Shown: piece after piece, positions 37,126 to 50,236 of the stretch
How positions within the stretch are numbered: the stretch's first letter is position 1
Layout: every line of letters begins with the position of its first letter
Assembly (NCBI GenBank): GCA_964035795.1
Contig: OZ038320.1
Coordinates: 32,510,097-32,574,096, forward strand
Direction: 5' to 3'
Length of the DNA: 64,000 nucleotides
Source: Pterobdella sp. o SKG-2022
Taxonomy: Eukaryota; Annelida; Clitellata; Hirudinida; Piscicolidae
Notes under the pieces: generated by a model
The model's database searches: none
The model's input: only the letters and a program-made list of their open reading frames with translations
Told to the model about the DNA's origin: nothing
Translations under genes and position numbers: made by a program

Positions 37126-39233
37126 CCTGATTTCTACTATTTTTTAAAAATCACTAACTTCACAGTTGACCCTATTAATAAAGCTGTTTTTTGTTTATGT
37201 TTTTTTTTTATGTTTTCAGTTTTATGAGAAAAAACTCATTTAGTTCTCTCAAGCATACATACACACACAAATTCACATCACGACAAATCTTTCANNNNNN
37301 NNNNNNNNNNNNNNNNNNNNNNNNNNNNNNNNNNNNNNNNNNNNNNNNNNNNNNNNNNNNNNNNNNNNNNNNNNNNNNNNNNNNNNNNNNNNNNNNNNNN
37401 NNNNNNNNNNNNNNNNNNNNNNNNNNNNNNNNNNNNNNNNNNNNNNNNNNNNNNNNNNNNNNNNNNNNNNNNNNNNNNNNNNNNNNNNNNNNNNGTTTCA
37501 ACACACAGAGATACAAATAAACATATAAACAAGTACACACACTCACACATTGACCAAGGCAACATTCTCTTTCTCATATTCTATCATTCTCTCTGTCATT
37601 CTTATTTTTATTATTAATAATATTATTTGTTTTATTATTCAAAGCATCACAATCAACACCACCACCGCTTGCTTCTGACAGTGCTTTAGTAGATCGCAGT
37701 CCAATTTATTATTATTGATATTATTATTTTTTTTTTTTTATTGACATTTTCATAATTTTTTAAGCTTGATAATTTCCAATAGTTTTTTAGTTTATTTGAT
37801 TCTTAACTTTCAAGTTTCATCGGCGTAGCTGTCATTTTAATTCTTTCTTAGTTCATTTTGCAAGTTTTTCCAACGGGGTTGGCATATCAACCGATTAATA
37901 ATGATAAAATTGAAATTATTTTTTTATAGTTCTTTTATTTCAATATTCATCTCTACTATTATTAATGACACCGATAATTATTTGATGTTTAATCATTAAA
38001 TCTGGCTTTTTTCAATTTATATTATCTGTAATTAGTTTCCATATTTTTTTATAATTTCCATTCAGCATCATTGTTATTTTTTTATTATTATTCAAATTTC
38101 ATGCTCAAAATTTTTCATGATTTTGTTTTTGGTTAAAATATGTTTTTAATTTCCGCCATTTTGTTTTAGTGTGTTTTGCTATCATTTTTTAAGAACAATA
38201 TTATTGTTATGATCTTTAAAATTAATTTTATTCTTATTATTTTTTGTTTTTCCAGTAATTTTGTCATGTTTTTCTCGTTTTTCTTCATGCAACATGCAAA
38301 TTGATATTTCAAATCAAACCTGATTAAAAATACCTTTTCAACATCGCTTTTGTAAAAAAACTAAATGTAAAATGAAGGTAAGTTATATACACTCCGCAGA
38401 CGACTTATTTCATTTAGTGAATAGCTAATGCATGTTTTAAATCGTGTTAATTAGTAAAGTTGGCGTAAAAGAGAAAGATGCGTTAGCTGGGAAAAAATCG
38501 AGATTAGGGATATATGAATTGTTTTGAAGATGGAGGAAATCTGGCCACTTTCAGTATAGTGGGCATTAAACCGGATTTAAAATCTTGGTATCGATCTAGC
38601 TATGATGGTTTCTATTCATTCCCCACAAAAATCTCTATTCAACCTTTCCTAGTTAACAAACTAAATTCAAAATTTTAAAAAATTGATATCAGTTAGTGAG
38701 AAAAAATTTTTTTCTTTTGTCGACTAAATATAGGCAAATTTTTTCAAGTTTTCTGGCGCCAACAAAACACTCAAAGCATGGACAACATATCAAGAGTTTG
38801 TATTAATAAAAAGTGCCGCTCTTCCTTTTTTAAGCCATTTTATATTAGTGAAAGACATTTTTTATAAAGATACTTCAGAGCTGATTTGATTGGCTTATGT
38901 TTATAAGAGGTTTGCTAATAAAACATCAAAATCTTAATACACCACTCACTGATTATATTTTTTGTGACAAGATAAATGAATAAAAATTAAACCATCAAAA
39001 AATTTTATTATTGATGATGTTTTTGGAAAATAAATAAAAAATATAGGCAAATTTTCCGCCAAAGTTAGTCAAATTTGATAAAAGTAAAAAATTGAAAAAA
39101 GAATAAAATTATTCATTGCTTTCATTTTCGAGTATTTTTTTTACAAAATTACAAATTTCATATAAGGATATAATTTCCGATTGCGACACCAACTTACCTA
39201 GTAACTGAACTTGAAATTTAAAAGCAACAAAAC
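37126..39233. other. Intergenic, with assembly gap
   Basis: Starts with the short 3' UTR of MYO18A (AATAAA at 37177-37182). Bases 37295-37494 are 200 N. After the gap, 37645-37712 could be a small exon (acceptor ATTCAAAG, frame SQSTPPPLASDSALVDRS then IYYY and stop), possibly an alternative MYO18A end. The remaining AT-rich DNA up to 39233 shows no gene. Confidence 0.5.
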
Positions 39234-40185
39234 ATGCAGTTTAACAGAGCTGTAAGTCTTAAATTTGGCATTCATTTTTACATATCAAATAATTTCAATT
39301 TTTTTCATAAATGGTTTAAAATTTCATAGTTTATTTCTTATTATAAATATTAAACTACCATTTTCATTTTGATTATCTTTATTAACTGATAAACTTTATA
39401 TTGAATTTTTCTCTGACACTATAAATATTTTTTTTAGCTTTAACCATATTACACACAACTATTCTTTTACTATACTATACATATTGTTATTTATATTCAC
39501 ATATTATTCCACGACCAGTTAAAAACCCTTATTACCAGCTTCATTTTGATTATCTTTATTAACTGATAAACTTTATATTGAATTTTTCTCTGACACTATA
39601 AATATTTTTTTTAGCTTTAACCATATTACACACAACTATTCTTTTACTATACTATACATATTGTTATTTATATTCACATATTATTCCACGACCAGTTAAA
39701 AACCCTTATTACCAGCTTCAAAACAACATCTGCCATTCGAACTATATCTTCTCATGTGAAGATAGTGGCTAAAAAGCCAGTAAAAACATTTCTTGAGCCC
39801 GATGTCATTTACAGCTTCTGTACTTGTGGTCATAGTAAAAAGAATGTGTGATCATGCTTTTATTATTGCTTTTGTTGCATTATTTGTTCACTATAACTCT
39901 AGTTTTATAGCTGTTGATTTTTTTTCAGCTTTTTCATAGAGATAATTATTATTATTAATTTTTTTTTTATTTTTATTATTACTATCATCCTCTTTCTCAT
40001 GCCACTCACAGCCTTTCTGTGATGGTTCCCACAAAAAGCTAAACGAGAACATAGAAGATCCTTCTCAACACTTGAAACCACACAAGTTCACCGTGTTCGA
40101 GGCCAAAGAGTACCCACTATGTAACTGCAAACATACAAATAATGTCCCTTACTGTGACGGTAGCCATAAAAAGCTGGATGAGTGA
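39234..40185 (+). CDS. CISD3: CDGSH iron-sulfur domain protein, CISD3-like (first exon uncertain)
   Basis: Mitochondrial 2Fe-2S protein with two CDGSH motifs, the arrangement specific to the CISD3 (Miner2) branch. Two exons are secure: 39716-39845, encoding HVKIVAKKPVKTFLE and CTCGHSKKN, and 40012-40185, starting PFCDGSHKK, with the second site CNCKHTNNVPYCDGSHKK and the stop at 40183-40185. Each site shows the three Cys plus one His cluster ligands. The first motif spans the intron. The first exon should carry the transit peptide; ATGCAGTTTAACAGAGCT|GTAAGT at 39234-39251 is a candidate, but it ends in phase 0 while exon 39716 needs phase 2. Either a further small exon is missing or the true start lies elsewhere. 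A 177-bp duplication lies just before the 39716 acceptor. Confidence 0.85.
39364..39717. repeat. 177-bp direct tandem duplication next to a CISD3 acceptor
   Basis: The segment 39364-39540 is repeated at 39541-39717 with no difference that I could find by eye. Both copies end in ATTACCAGCT, so the splice acceptor used by the CISD3 exon at 39716 exists twice. Confidence 0.9.
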
Positions 40186-41414
40186 ATGGGATTGTGAGGT
40201 CTGGGGATGGGTGGTTGTTTTGAGGTGATGGATGTTTGTTTCGAGGTGACGGGTGGTTGTTAGTGTGTGTTGTGATGGTTATTAAGAATGGCACTTCAAT
40301 GAACGTGTATTCAAATAACATTTGTTTACTTAGGAATTTCTATACTTTTAGGATCACTCAATATTATTGTTTAATAATTATTCATTTTTAAAAGTTAAAA
40401 ATTTCATTAATTTTTCATTTGTTAGGAATTTCATCTTGGTGATATTCAATTTTTTGTTTCGTCTTTAATTTTTATTTTTTAGTCAAAATATTTTCGGCTT
40501 CTTACTCACACAACTTTTTTATATTTTTTGGTTTTCACTCATAAAAATAGTATTCCATCACAAAGATTTAAATAAAAATTAACTGCCATTTTTGTATTGT
40601 TTTTCCCGAGAAATATCGCTCTGTGAAACTGTATTATCATTAAGTTGAACTCCTTTTTAATATTATGGTTGAATTTTGGTTTCCAAACATAATCAAGTTT
40701 CAGAAATATTCATGTTTTAAACTGATTTTTGCCTGACAAAACTTGCTCATAAAATAACTCTTGCTTATAATTGGTTATATTAATTATAACAATAGGCAAC
40801 ACGCAGAGTTTAAACCTCTTTTTTTAAATACACAACTTTCACTGAAGTTAATTTTATTCCTTATTGTAAACTGGTTCATAATCTGCAAAAACATTTATGT
40901 GTTTTTAATCAATAAACACCAAGATGCACTTAAACATACGACACATGTGTAAAACTCATGTAAATGCCACACATGAGAGTTTGGAAATATACACTCACTA
41001 AAAAAAACAATCAAAAATAACTAAAAAGTCATGGAAATAATAAATAAAAAAAACAGAGTCCTATGAACAAAAGCTCAGACATACAATCACATCACGAGCA
41101 CTGATACGCATGAAAGCACGCACAAATGAATGAAAACACAAAAAATACGAACACACACATGCGGGAATATACACATTAATAAACATATGCAAACAAAAAC
41201 ACACGCAACCACACAAAGTTTGCAGCAAGCAGGCATGATGGAAACACACATACAGGTATCTACATTACAAATACATCAAAACATACAAACATTATATTCA
41301 CAGACATACGTTCAAACACAAAAACCTTAACTCACGTACTTCCCAAACTGACATAGGCAGGTATAAAATCAGACTTTTGGAAATTCATTTCAAATCATTT
41401 TTTTCGGATCTATC
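40186..41414. other. Intergenic region
   Basis: Holds the 3' UTR of the CISD3-like gene, including a G/T-rich repeat of GGTGATGG/GGTGGTTGTT type at 40195-40262, then AT-rich DNA and a CA-rich stretch near 41140-41330. No coding feature is supported. Confidence 0.55.
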
Positions 41415-43030
41415 TTAACTCTTGGTTTTTGAAGTGTGTGTAAATCTTCTTTGATAAACACACACACGCTCGTACAAGACACACACACGCTCATACAAAA
41501 ACACACACACACGCACGTACCATCTCTTTTTCTGTCGAGGCCAGAAAGCTCCGACCAATGAGGTGAGTCCTGAGATGACGATGAGGGACATGATCAGCAT
41601 GCATCTGAAGCTCCTCTGAAGAATAATAATAATAAATTATTCCTTTTTTATTAATTATTTTTTTGTTTTTTTTATATATGGTATAATAATAATTATTATT
41701 TTGTATGATAAACTCATAAATATCCATAAAGAACTAATAACTGTTCATAAAATCCTAAATAACCTAATTATACATTCCCAAGTTCCACCCACTTTATTTC
41801 TGAGCTTCCTCATCTTAAACGCCTCATCTGCCACATTCTTCGACTTGATTATGTACTGTTCTGCATTCTTCAGAAACTCCTCCCCTTTCGATAACGAATT
41901 CATCTGGCTTTCGTTTGTGTGCGTGAGATTTTTAAATGTATGTGAGTTTGTATAGAAGGCCATTTGTAGGTGTGAATTAAGTTTTTTAGTATTTTGGTTG
42001 AACTCTTTCATGAGGGTTAGTTGGGAAGGTGGGTATGTGTGTGTGTGTGAGAGTATATGTGTGAGGGTATTTGTGTGTGTGGTGCGTGTGTGTAGGCCGA
42101 GGTAAAATGGCCTCCGTTAAATTTTTAAGTTTTCACAAGTTTAAAATTGAATTTTTTAATTGAAAAATGGTTTAAAATGTTTAAAATAATTAATGTAACA
42201 AGTTGATAATAATTTATTTCGAAAAATCTCGTGTTGGATAAGTACAAGTTTAAAATAGTCTCGTATCACACCGAAATAACTTAAAAAATTTTAATTAGTG
42301 ATATAATTATTTAATTCATAAATAAAACAATGAAAAAGTATTCAAAATTTGGAGAAATCAAGTCTTTTAATACAAAATTTGGATGTAAACAAAATTGCGG
42401 TCGAGGGGTTAAAAGTGAAAAGTATTAATTTTAATTGGCTGCGGAAAGAAAACTTCAAAATTTCAACGAAAGCCATCAACAAAATGTCTACATAAAGATT
42501 TCAAGAAACTTCGCCTAGCTGATCACTGGCAAGTTAAAAGAAGAACACCACACCAGATCCATAGATAAACTGCTCTGCAGTTTAGTGCACCCGCCTTATG
42601 GTGGATAAATGCACAAAAGGAAGGAAGGAATGTGTGTGTGAGGGTACGTGTGTGGATGGTATGTGTGCGTGTGAGGGTATACTTCAGTTATTGCTTTTGT
42701 ATGCAAGGTTAGATTTAAGGGAGACAATGGTGGCTTGTTATGTTGTTGTGTGACTTACGAAAATTTATGTTTCCGATGTTTTTGTATTCGATTGTAGTTG
42801 ATATTTGCTAAAATTGGTGAGTTTTCAAAACTACCGAATTATATTGAAAGTACATTCAGAATCAGCATGAAACACACAAGAATTCAAACAAACAAACACA
42901 CACGTACACAGACTTGATCATTGAGAGACTTAAAGAGCAGAACAAAGCATTTGTTCAACTCATTCAAGATCTGATTTGAAATGATCATCGTCTTCCACAC
43001 TTGCACCAACTTCTGGCCTGTGTTCGCCAT
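41415..43030 (-). CDS. Small predicted tail-anchored membrane protein, family unknown
   Basis: Three exons join in phase 0: 42914-43030 (MANTGQKLVQVWKTMIISNQ then ILNELNKCFVLLFKSLNDQ), 41793-41903 (MNSLSKGEEFLKNAEQYIIK then SKNVADEAFKMRKLRNK) and one beginning at 41615 (RSFRCMLIMSLIVISGLTSL then VGAFWPRQKK). The middle is amphipathic and Lys-rich; the last exon has one hydrophobic span of about 20 residues followed by positive charge, the layout of a SNARE-like or other tail-anchored protein. After RQKKR either a donor (ATG|GTACGTG at 41520) leads to an unseen exon or the frame runs through a CA repeat to a stop at 41415. A further exon in the 1-kb first intron cannot be excluded. I do not recognise the family. 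Confidence 0.5.
42420..42640. repeat. Possible SINE-like insertion
   Basis: Within the first intron of the tail-anchored gene lies a less AT-rich block (for example CTGCTCTGCAGTTTAGTGCA and CCCGCCTTATGGTGGATAAA) ending in (GGAA)n-like GGAAGGAAGGAATG. The change in composition and the simple tail resemble a short retroposon, but no second copy is in the window. Confidence 0.25.
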
Positions 43031-45502
43031 TGTTCACTGAACTACTGCTGTTGTTATGTGTAATGTTATATATATATTTAGAATTGTTATACATAGTTTT
43101 ATGTATTACTGTTGTGCATTGTACTTTTCTCTATATGTAGTTGTTCATGTATTGTTATGTAAGTGATGATAGGTTGTGTATTCAGAAAAATGAGACTTTT
43201 GATTTGAACAACTTTTAAGGAGTTTTCTGTTATTTGTGATTGTTAATCTCTCAAAAATGATTTGTTACGCAAATCTATACAAGTGTCCATGCCTGTATTG
43301 CAACAACTTTTATAATACTACGGGTGGATTTGCTAGAAGTTCAGTTTATTATCGCTCAAAATTAGTGCTCTATTTGCGCAAAAGATCAGCTTTAGCCCAT
43401 AATTTGGTATATATTTTGGACAGTTGCTAAAGTTGTTTTGTGCTAAAAAATTTTTCATTCTTGGTAGCTTCCTTTTCTCACATACATATTCAGTAGAAAT
43501 CATCATACCCTCAAGTCTGTATCGGTCCATCATTTGTTAATTTTTTATAGGGTGTAATGTTCTAGGTGGTCTGTATGAGTTATTTGTGAAGAATATGAGT
43601 ATCCAAATGCTTCCGCTATCAGTGTGGGTGGTTTAATGAAGCTTTAGTCGGTTAATATTTTGAGTTAATCTTTAAATCAAAAAATCTACCAAAACTCATC
43701 TTTTAGTCAAACCACTCACGTGTTAGAATCGAAGTTAACTTTTACAAAATAAATACGGTGGAAAGATTTAAAAGTTGAGCTTTATAGTGCACAAAACCAA
43801 AGTAAACAAATCTATCAGTTCACTTTTAGTTACGTCAATAAAAAATAAATAGTTGGGTGCTACACAAATTGCTATTTTATAATTTAATTTTTCACACTTT
43901 AATCAAATTATGGTATCGAAGTTTATGAGGTTAATGATAACAATAATAATAATAAGTTTATTATTATGAAGTAAATGATGAAAAGTTAATATAAAAATTC
44001 AAAATATTGAAAATCAAATATTTTAAATAATAAAGAATAAAAATAAAAGAAGCAATAAAAATCAAGATAAAATTTTGAAAAAAAAATAATAAAAATAAAG
44101 AAAAATATAATAATAAGCATGCTTTTAATGAGCAAATGGCAAAGATTCAACAAAGCCAAACTACTATTATAAATAATAATTAACTGATAGTTTTTAAGAA
44201 TCAATAAAAATATTGGAAAAATCACAGAAAAAACAAGCATTTTAAATGGAAATAATACATTTTAATTAACAAAATATTATATAATGCCGAAATTTAAAAC
44301 GAGAATAACAACAACAAAATCTCATCATAACTATAATAACAATCATAATAATAAAATAATTAAAACAATAATAATAAGAAATAGCAAACGAGAAAAAGAT
44401 AAATTCACTTTCACATCACAAAAAGATTCTTAAAACAAACTAACAACGAATTTGTGTGGATGCATGAGTGTGCATATATGGAAACGTATGTGGGCGGTTT
44501 TTTGAATTTATGTGTATGTATGTGCGTTTATGTGTGAAAGGATGTACGTGCGTGGTTTGTTTCATTTGTGAGTTGTGTGCGGGTGTGTAATGTGTGTGAA
44601 AATTTTTTTGTGAGTACGAGTTTGTGTGTGAAATATTCGTGTGTATGTGTGTGTGGTTGTCAAAATTTTTTTGTGTATGTACGGACGTGTGTTCATGTCT
44701 GTGTGTGTGTGAAATGAAACATATGTAGTTATAAAATAAATAATACAATCTAAAATCCCCTAAGAATCCACAAATACAAATGACGTCATAACTTTTACAT
44801 GAGGACGATGAAAAAAAGATGGTGGTGGTGATGATAATAGTGCTGATGATTTTAATCATAGTTGAGTGGTTATGACGATGGTGATGATGGAGAAGATGAT
44901 AGAGGTGGTGATGATTTTAACGATATTTTATTTTTTATGATGATGATTATAGTAATGACATTAATTGTGATAATGTAGTTATATATGATAGTTGTAGTAT
45001 GTGAGGACCAAGATGCAGTATCAATAGAAAAAGCAATGATAAGAGTTGACGATGAAGATAACAATATCAAGAAAAATAACAATAATAATTATAATGAAGA
45101 GTCGATGATAAAATATATATAATTAGGATTTATGAAAATGAGATAGCTATGATCAAAAAGATGAGAATATTGTCAATATATGATAAAATTTGAAAAAAAA
45201 CAATAAAAGGAAAATAAAAACAATAATAATAATGGACAAAAAGAAACAAAAATAACAATGATGATGAAGAAAGTGTAGAGGATCAAAGAGGTTTGAGGGC
45301 TGGGATCACGAGAGGTTTGTTACTGATGGGGATTAATAATGATAATAGTTTATTATTATTATTTGAACAGTATTATGAGGCGTCGTTATCATTAATGAAT
45401 TGGTATGATGCAAACGTTGTTAGAGCAAACGAACAATAAATAATATAACTTCATTAAAAATTGATTATTATTATTATTATTATAATTCTTTTATTTTTGT
45501 AA
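43031..45502. other. Intergenic region
   Basis: AT-rich DNA with (AAT)n, a T/G-rich stretch at 44455-44720 that reads as (TG)n-like repeats, and (GATG)n near 44810-44910. No gene recognised. The left edge should contain the promoter of the tail-anchored gene and the right edge the 3' UTR of the BEN-domain gene. Confidence 0.55.
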
Positions 45503-47682
45503 TTACTTGCGATAGAAACTTTTCCTCAGCTTGGCTCTAATATCTCTACAACACTCGTTAATGGCTGCCACAATCTCTGTGTGAGAAACACTTGGCATCC
45601 TTTGCTGCACAAAAGCTGTGGAGGGTAGGGAAGGATTTTGTAATGAGGGGGAAAATATAAAATTAATCAAACAGGTACATATACAGATGCCATGATTTAT
45701 ACAATAAGAGGCCAGATTTACTCCATTCACAAACCCTTTTTTGCCAACTTTATCATTATTTTTTTAATCAAATTAATAAAAATAATAATAATCAAATAAA
45801 AACATTCTATTATAAACAATAAAGATGATAATACTGCTGGTGAAGCAGCACACACCCTTAATGGTATGAACTTTATGGTGGTCCAGACCAACATGGCATC
45901 CACCCATCCTCTTCCCCAGACATGAGCTCCGAGCCAGTGTCTGCTCATCTGGGAAAACTTCCCGGACCACCCTTCGAACCAACTTGGAGCCTTTGTGTCA
46001 ATTATATGAATACTTTTGTTGTTTGGTCGGTGATGTAAAGTTTTTTTGTGTTTTCTATTACTACCTTACTTATCAGTTTATTTATCCATTAAGCTATCCA
46101 TTTATCTATCTAGTTATCTACTTATTTATCTATTAATTTATTGTTATCTATCTACCTCGACTCCATTGTTCTCCAGTGAACAACTCATAAGCACTCAAAG
46201 AGACAAGCACTCCTGATCCTGGCAACAACTCTACTTGCTGCTCCTGTGAGGTGGGTAGATAAAGAGGGGTAAGTGAGTAGATGGATAGATAGATAGATAG
46301 ATGGATGGATAGAATGACAGACAGATAGATAGTTAGAAGAAATGCACCTTAAGTTGGTTAGTGAGATGCAGAGAATGGTCGAGGGAAGGTTTGCATGAGT
46401 TGGTAATTAATTGGTAATTCCTTTTATGTTTCCTCTTAGGCTTGGTGGTGGTAGTGGATGTTTTGTGGTAGTCAATGTTGTAGTTGTAATGGTTAAAGCT
46501 ATCGTTGTTGAGGAAACTGCTAGAGAAATTATTAAAAGAATCTTCTGATACTATAGAGTTATTTAAAAGAGGATTTTCATTACAAAATGACTCATCACTT
46601 TTTATACTGTTGAATGAAGTGTTGAAGGATTCCATATTATCATTGTTACATAGTGGGTTGTAAATGGTGTGGTCGCTGATATGGTTGGTGACTTCGATTT
46701 CTTCCTGTTTTACATTTATTGTTTCTGCTAAATTATTGTTGTTGTTATCAAAATTATTATTGTTGTTAGTGATATTGTAATTATTATTGTTATCATTGTT
46801 ATTATTGTTGGTATCATAATTATTTTTGTAGTCATAGTTGTTATTATAATAATTGTTATTATTATCTAAGTTATTACTATTATCACAATTATTATTATTA
46901 TCTAAGTTATTGTTATTGCTCTCGAAATCCTTATGATTTTCCTCTTTATGATAATTATCATTATCGTAGTGGTAAAATTTCACAATATTATCAACCCTAG
47001 GTTTTTTCTTATTTTCTTGCTGGCTGATGTGTAAAGCTTTGGAATAATCATTATTGCTGGTAGTGTTTTTGTCTGTAGAATAAGATAAAAATGATGAGCT
47101 ATTTTTGTTTTTTTCATTTTTATTCGTAGGTGAGTTTTGGATAGAATGGTTTGGTCTTTCAGTGTTGATCAAAGGATTAATTTGGTGAATTAAATTTGAG
47201 AATTTTTCAATGACATTATTGTTGGTGGTCGTAATACTGTTACTGCTGCTAGGTTTTTTGTCTGCTTTTTCAGATCTGCAGGGAGGTGAAGTTGGTTCTT
47301 GAATTTTGTTTTCAAGATGGCTGCAGGACAACAAACAGTTGAGGGGTTGTTCAAGTGGGAGAGAAGTTTGGAGAGATGATAGAATATCTGAATTAACTTT
47401 ATGAAGTTTTGTCTGACTTCCATCATATGAATGACTGCTTATGTTTTGAGATTTTTGACTTGATGGAGATATTGAAAAATCTACAGGATTTTCGGGGCTT
47501 TTGAGGTGGTTACTTACCTTGATGGTTTCTTTAAGATTGATCAAAAAAATGTCTGATTTGTCTATGGTTATACCCAACAATCCCTCAACAGTGAACTCAT
47601 TTTTGAAGTGAAGGCCACTCTTACACAACAGAACAATCGTCTCGGTCAAAAGTGTTTTAACTCTTTGTAGATCTGCAGACAT
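45503..47682 (-). CDS. BEN-domain protein
   Basis: Probable nuclear DNA-binding or chromatin factor. Exons in transcript order: 46348-47682, 46156-46243, 45856-45990 and 45503-45615; all junctions are GT-AG and phases agree, giving 556 residues. The BEN fold spans the last three exons: VELLPGSGVLVSLSAYELF, then SKLVRRVVREVFPDEQTLAR and SSCLGKR, then the helical end PSVSHTEIVAAINECCRDIR. The N-terminal 60 residues (LLTETIVLLCKSGLHFKNEF, then TVEGLLGITIDKSDIFLINL) look structured and conserved. Between them lies a low-complexity linker with long Asn/Asp/Tyr runs (about residues 245-335). The start is the ATG at 47682; an AG just inside it (TGTCTGCAG) could also be an acceptor of an upstream exon. 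Which BEN subfamily it belongs to is not resolved. Confidence 0.8.
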
Positions 47683-48239
47683 TACATAAAACAAAATCTA
47701 TATCAAACGATGATAAAAATTCTGGTGAGAACCAGTCAATAAACAATTATTACAAGTTCAAATATAGTTTTTAAGCTTTTTTTACGTTAAATAAATAAAT
47801 AAGGCATTTGATTTTTGAAATGATTAAGTTATGAGATTAATTTAAAGCTATTGAATTTGAAGAATACAGAAGTTGGAGATACGTCTGATATATTATGTTA
47901 CTTTTCAACTAAACATATTTTAGTATTTACGCTAAAAATTTTGTATCCAGTAGAAAATTCGCATGCTATAAGCGATTATAGTGTATTTTATAAAAGATTT
48001 TTATTAAGTAGTATTACAAAAACAAGGAATTGAATTAAACGAAAATTCAAAAATTTTAAATTTTGAAAAATTATTTATAGTTAAATAAAATTAAATTTTA
48101 ATATTAGTGAGAAAAATTATTTGATACAACAGTATCAGCCATCCCTGCATAGTTAATTCGTCTATGATCGTGGAAGTGTTTGTAGAAAGATTTTGACAAA
48201 TTTTATTGATCGCAAACAACACAATTTTATAAAAAAACA
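47683..48239. promoter_or_regulatory. 557-bp divergent spacer between BEN gene and tetraspanin
   Basis: AT-rich DNA between two start codons pointing away from each other. It probably contains both 5' UTRs and promoters. Nothing specific recognised. Confidence 0.4.
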
Positions 48240-50166
48240 ATGGGATTTGGTAAAGGATTTGGTTTCGGCCGTGGATACGGTTATGGCAGAGGTTTCGGGG
48301 CTGGTAGAGGTGCAGGAGTCTCAGGATTCTCATGCATCAAATTCTTATTCTTTGGCTTCAATGTCTTATTTTGGGTTTGTCTAACTACATACTATACTTT
48401 ATTTTTCATTTAATTTTTTAGTTTAACTTTTCACTATTTATTCGGTATATTCTCAGGGGTGTTCTAAATTCACAAACCACGCAGTTGTTGGGCTGTGCTT
48501 TATTAGGAGTGGGAATATGGCTACAAATTTCAAAGAGCGCTTATTCTTCTCTTTATCCCACCTTCAACTTTCTGAGTGCAACCGCCATTTGCATTCTGCT
48601 AGGAGTGTTCATCCTTCTTATTGGATTTTTCGGTTGCTGTGGGGCCATCATGGAGAACAGATGCCTTCTTGTCACTGTTTGTACTTATATATGTTTTTTA
48701 CTTTATTATTTTTCATTTTATGGTAAAAATTATCATTTTCATATTAATTTTTTAAGCCTAACCTAAATATTCAAAATGAAAACACTTTTTATACTAACTT
48801 CATAAATTATTTTTTCATTATAATATTTTTCTGAGTATTCTACTCAATATATATAAAACTTTTTAATGCTTCATCCATCAGACATCAGTCCATAACCATA
48901 CATTTTATAATTCTCATTTTTTCATATAACTTACTTCCATTTTATATTTTGCCAACAATATTTCCAAGCAAAATTCTCAACTATCATAATCAAAATATGC
49001 AGTAACATGTAAAGTATTTAATAATATTTACACTTCTTCAAAACAAAGCATTTCAAAGCTCAAATGTTTTTATACTTGATGATGTAACTCAATTTCATGC
49101 AACATACAAAACACATGCAAAAATTGTTATATACAATGTCACCATGCACCCTTAACCACCTCTCTATCATACTTGGTAACCTCCACACCAACCACCATTC
49201 CATCATACTCGGTAACCTCCACATCAACCACCTCTCCACACTACAGTACTTCATCTTGGTAGTGTTGATTTTCATATGTGAGATCGTGGCTACAGTGATG
49301 TTGTTTGTGTATCGTAACGAGGTTCAACATGTGGTGAGTGAGGAGCTTTTGAAAGGCATCAAGTACAAGTATCCACCTGCTGACCAACATGAGGACCCTG
49401 ATGGTCTCAGGGATATATGGGCCTTTGTACAATCCAATGTGAGTGTATCTGTGTCTATGTGGGTGTGTGTGTGGGATTTGTTATGTGTATTGTTTAAAAA
49501 TAAAATAATCTTCATTTTAATGGGATTTTGTAAAACTAAGCAAACAGTAATATGGAGATAAAAGTAAATCTAGAATATATTAAAGCAAATTTTGAATTTA
49601 TCCTATTTTATCAGTTTATATTACATTCAGCTTATTATACTTGTTTCAATGATTATTAATAATTTTATTGATGCTATTATTTTTAAAATTTTTATTGGTA
49701 TTATTTTTAATTTAATTATTATAAAAATTATTTTTTCTTTAAACATTATTTTTACTATTATTGGTGATTTAATTACTTCACCTATTATTTTTTATCGTTA
49801 TTGTTGTTATTGTCTTCATATATCAGATCACACAGAATAACAAGTGTAAAGCACTTTCCTATTGTCATTATATGTAATCACTGTGGTAATAATAATAATA
49901 ATAATATTAATAAAAATATTCATTAAAAATAATGAAATATATAAATGAAGAAATTTTAAATTTATTGTATTAAAAGTAAATTCTTCATTAGCTCAAGCTT
50001 ATCATAACTCATTAGTCATAATTAGTTTTTAAAAATTATAGTATACAATGGTAACAAAATAACAAAAAATAAAATAAATAAAAACAGTATCAATAAAAAA
50101 AAATAGAGCACACGTCACAAAGACTAGGATTACGTGAATAATTTGATGACAAAATTTAAGGTCACA

Positions 50167-50236
<70 letters not shown>

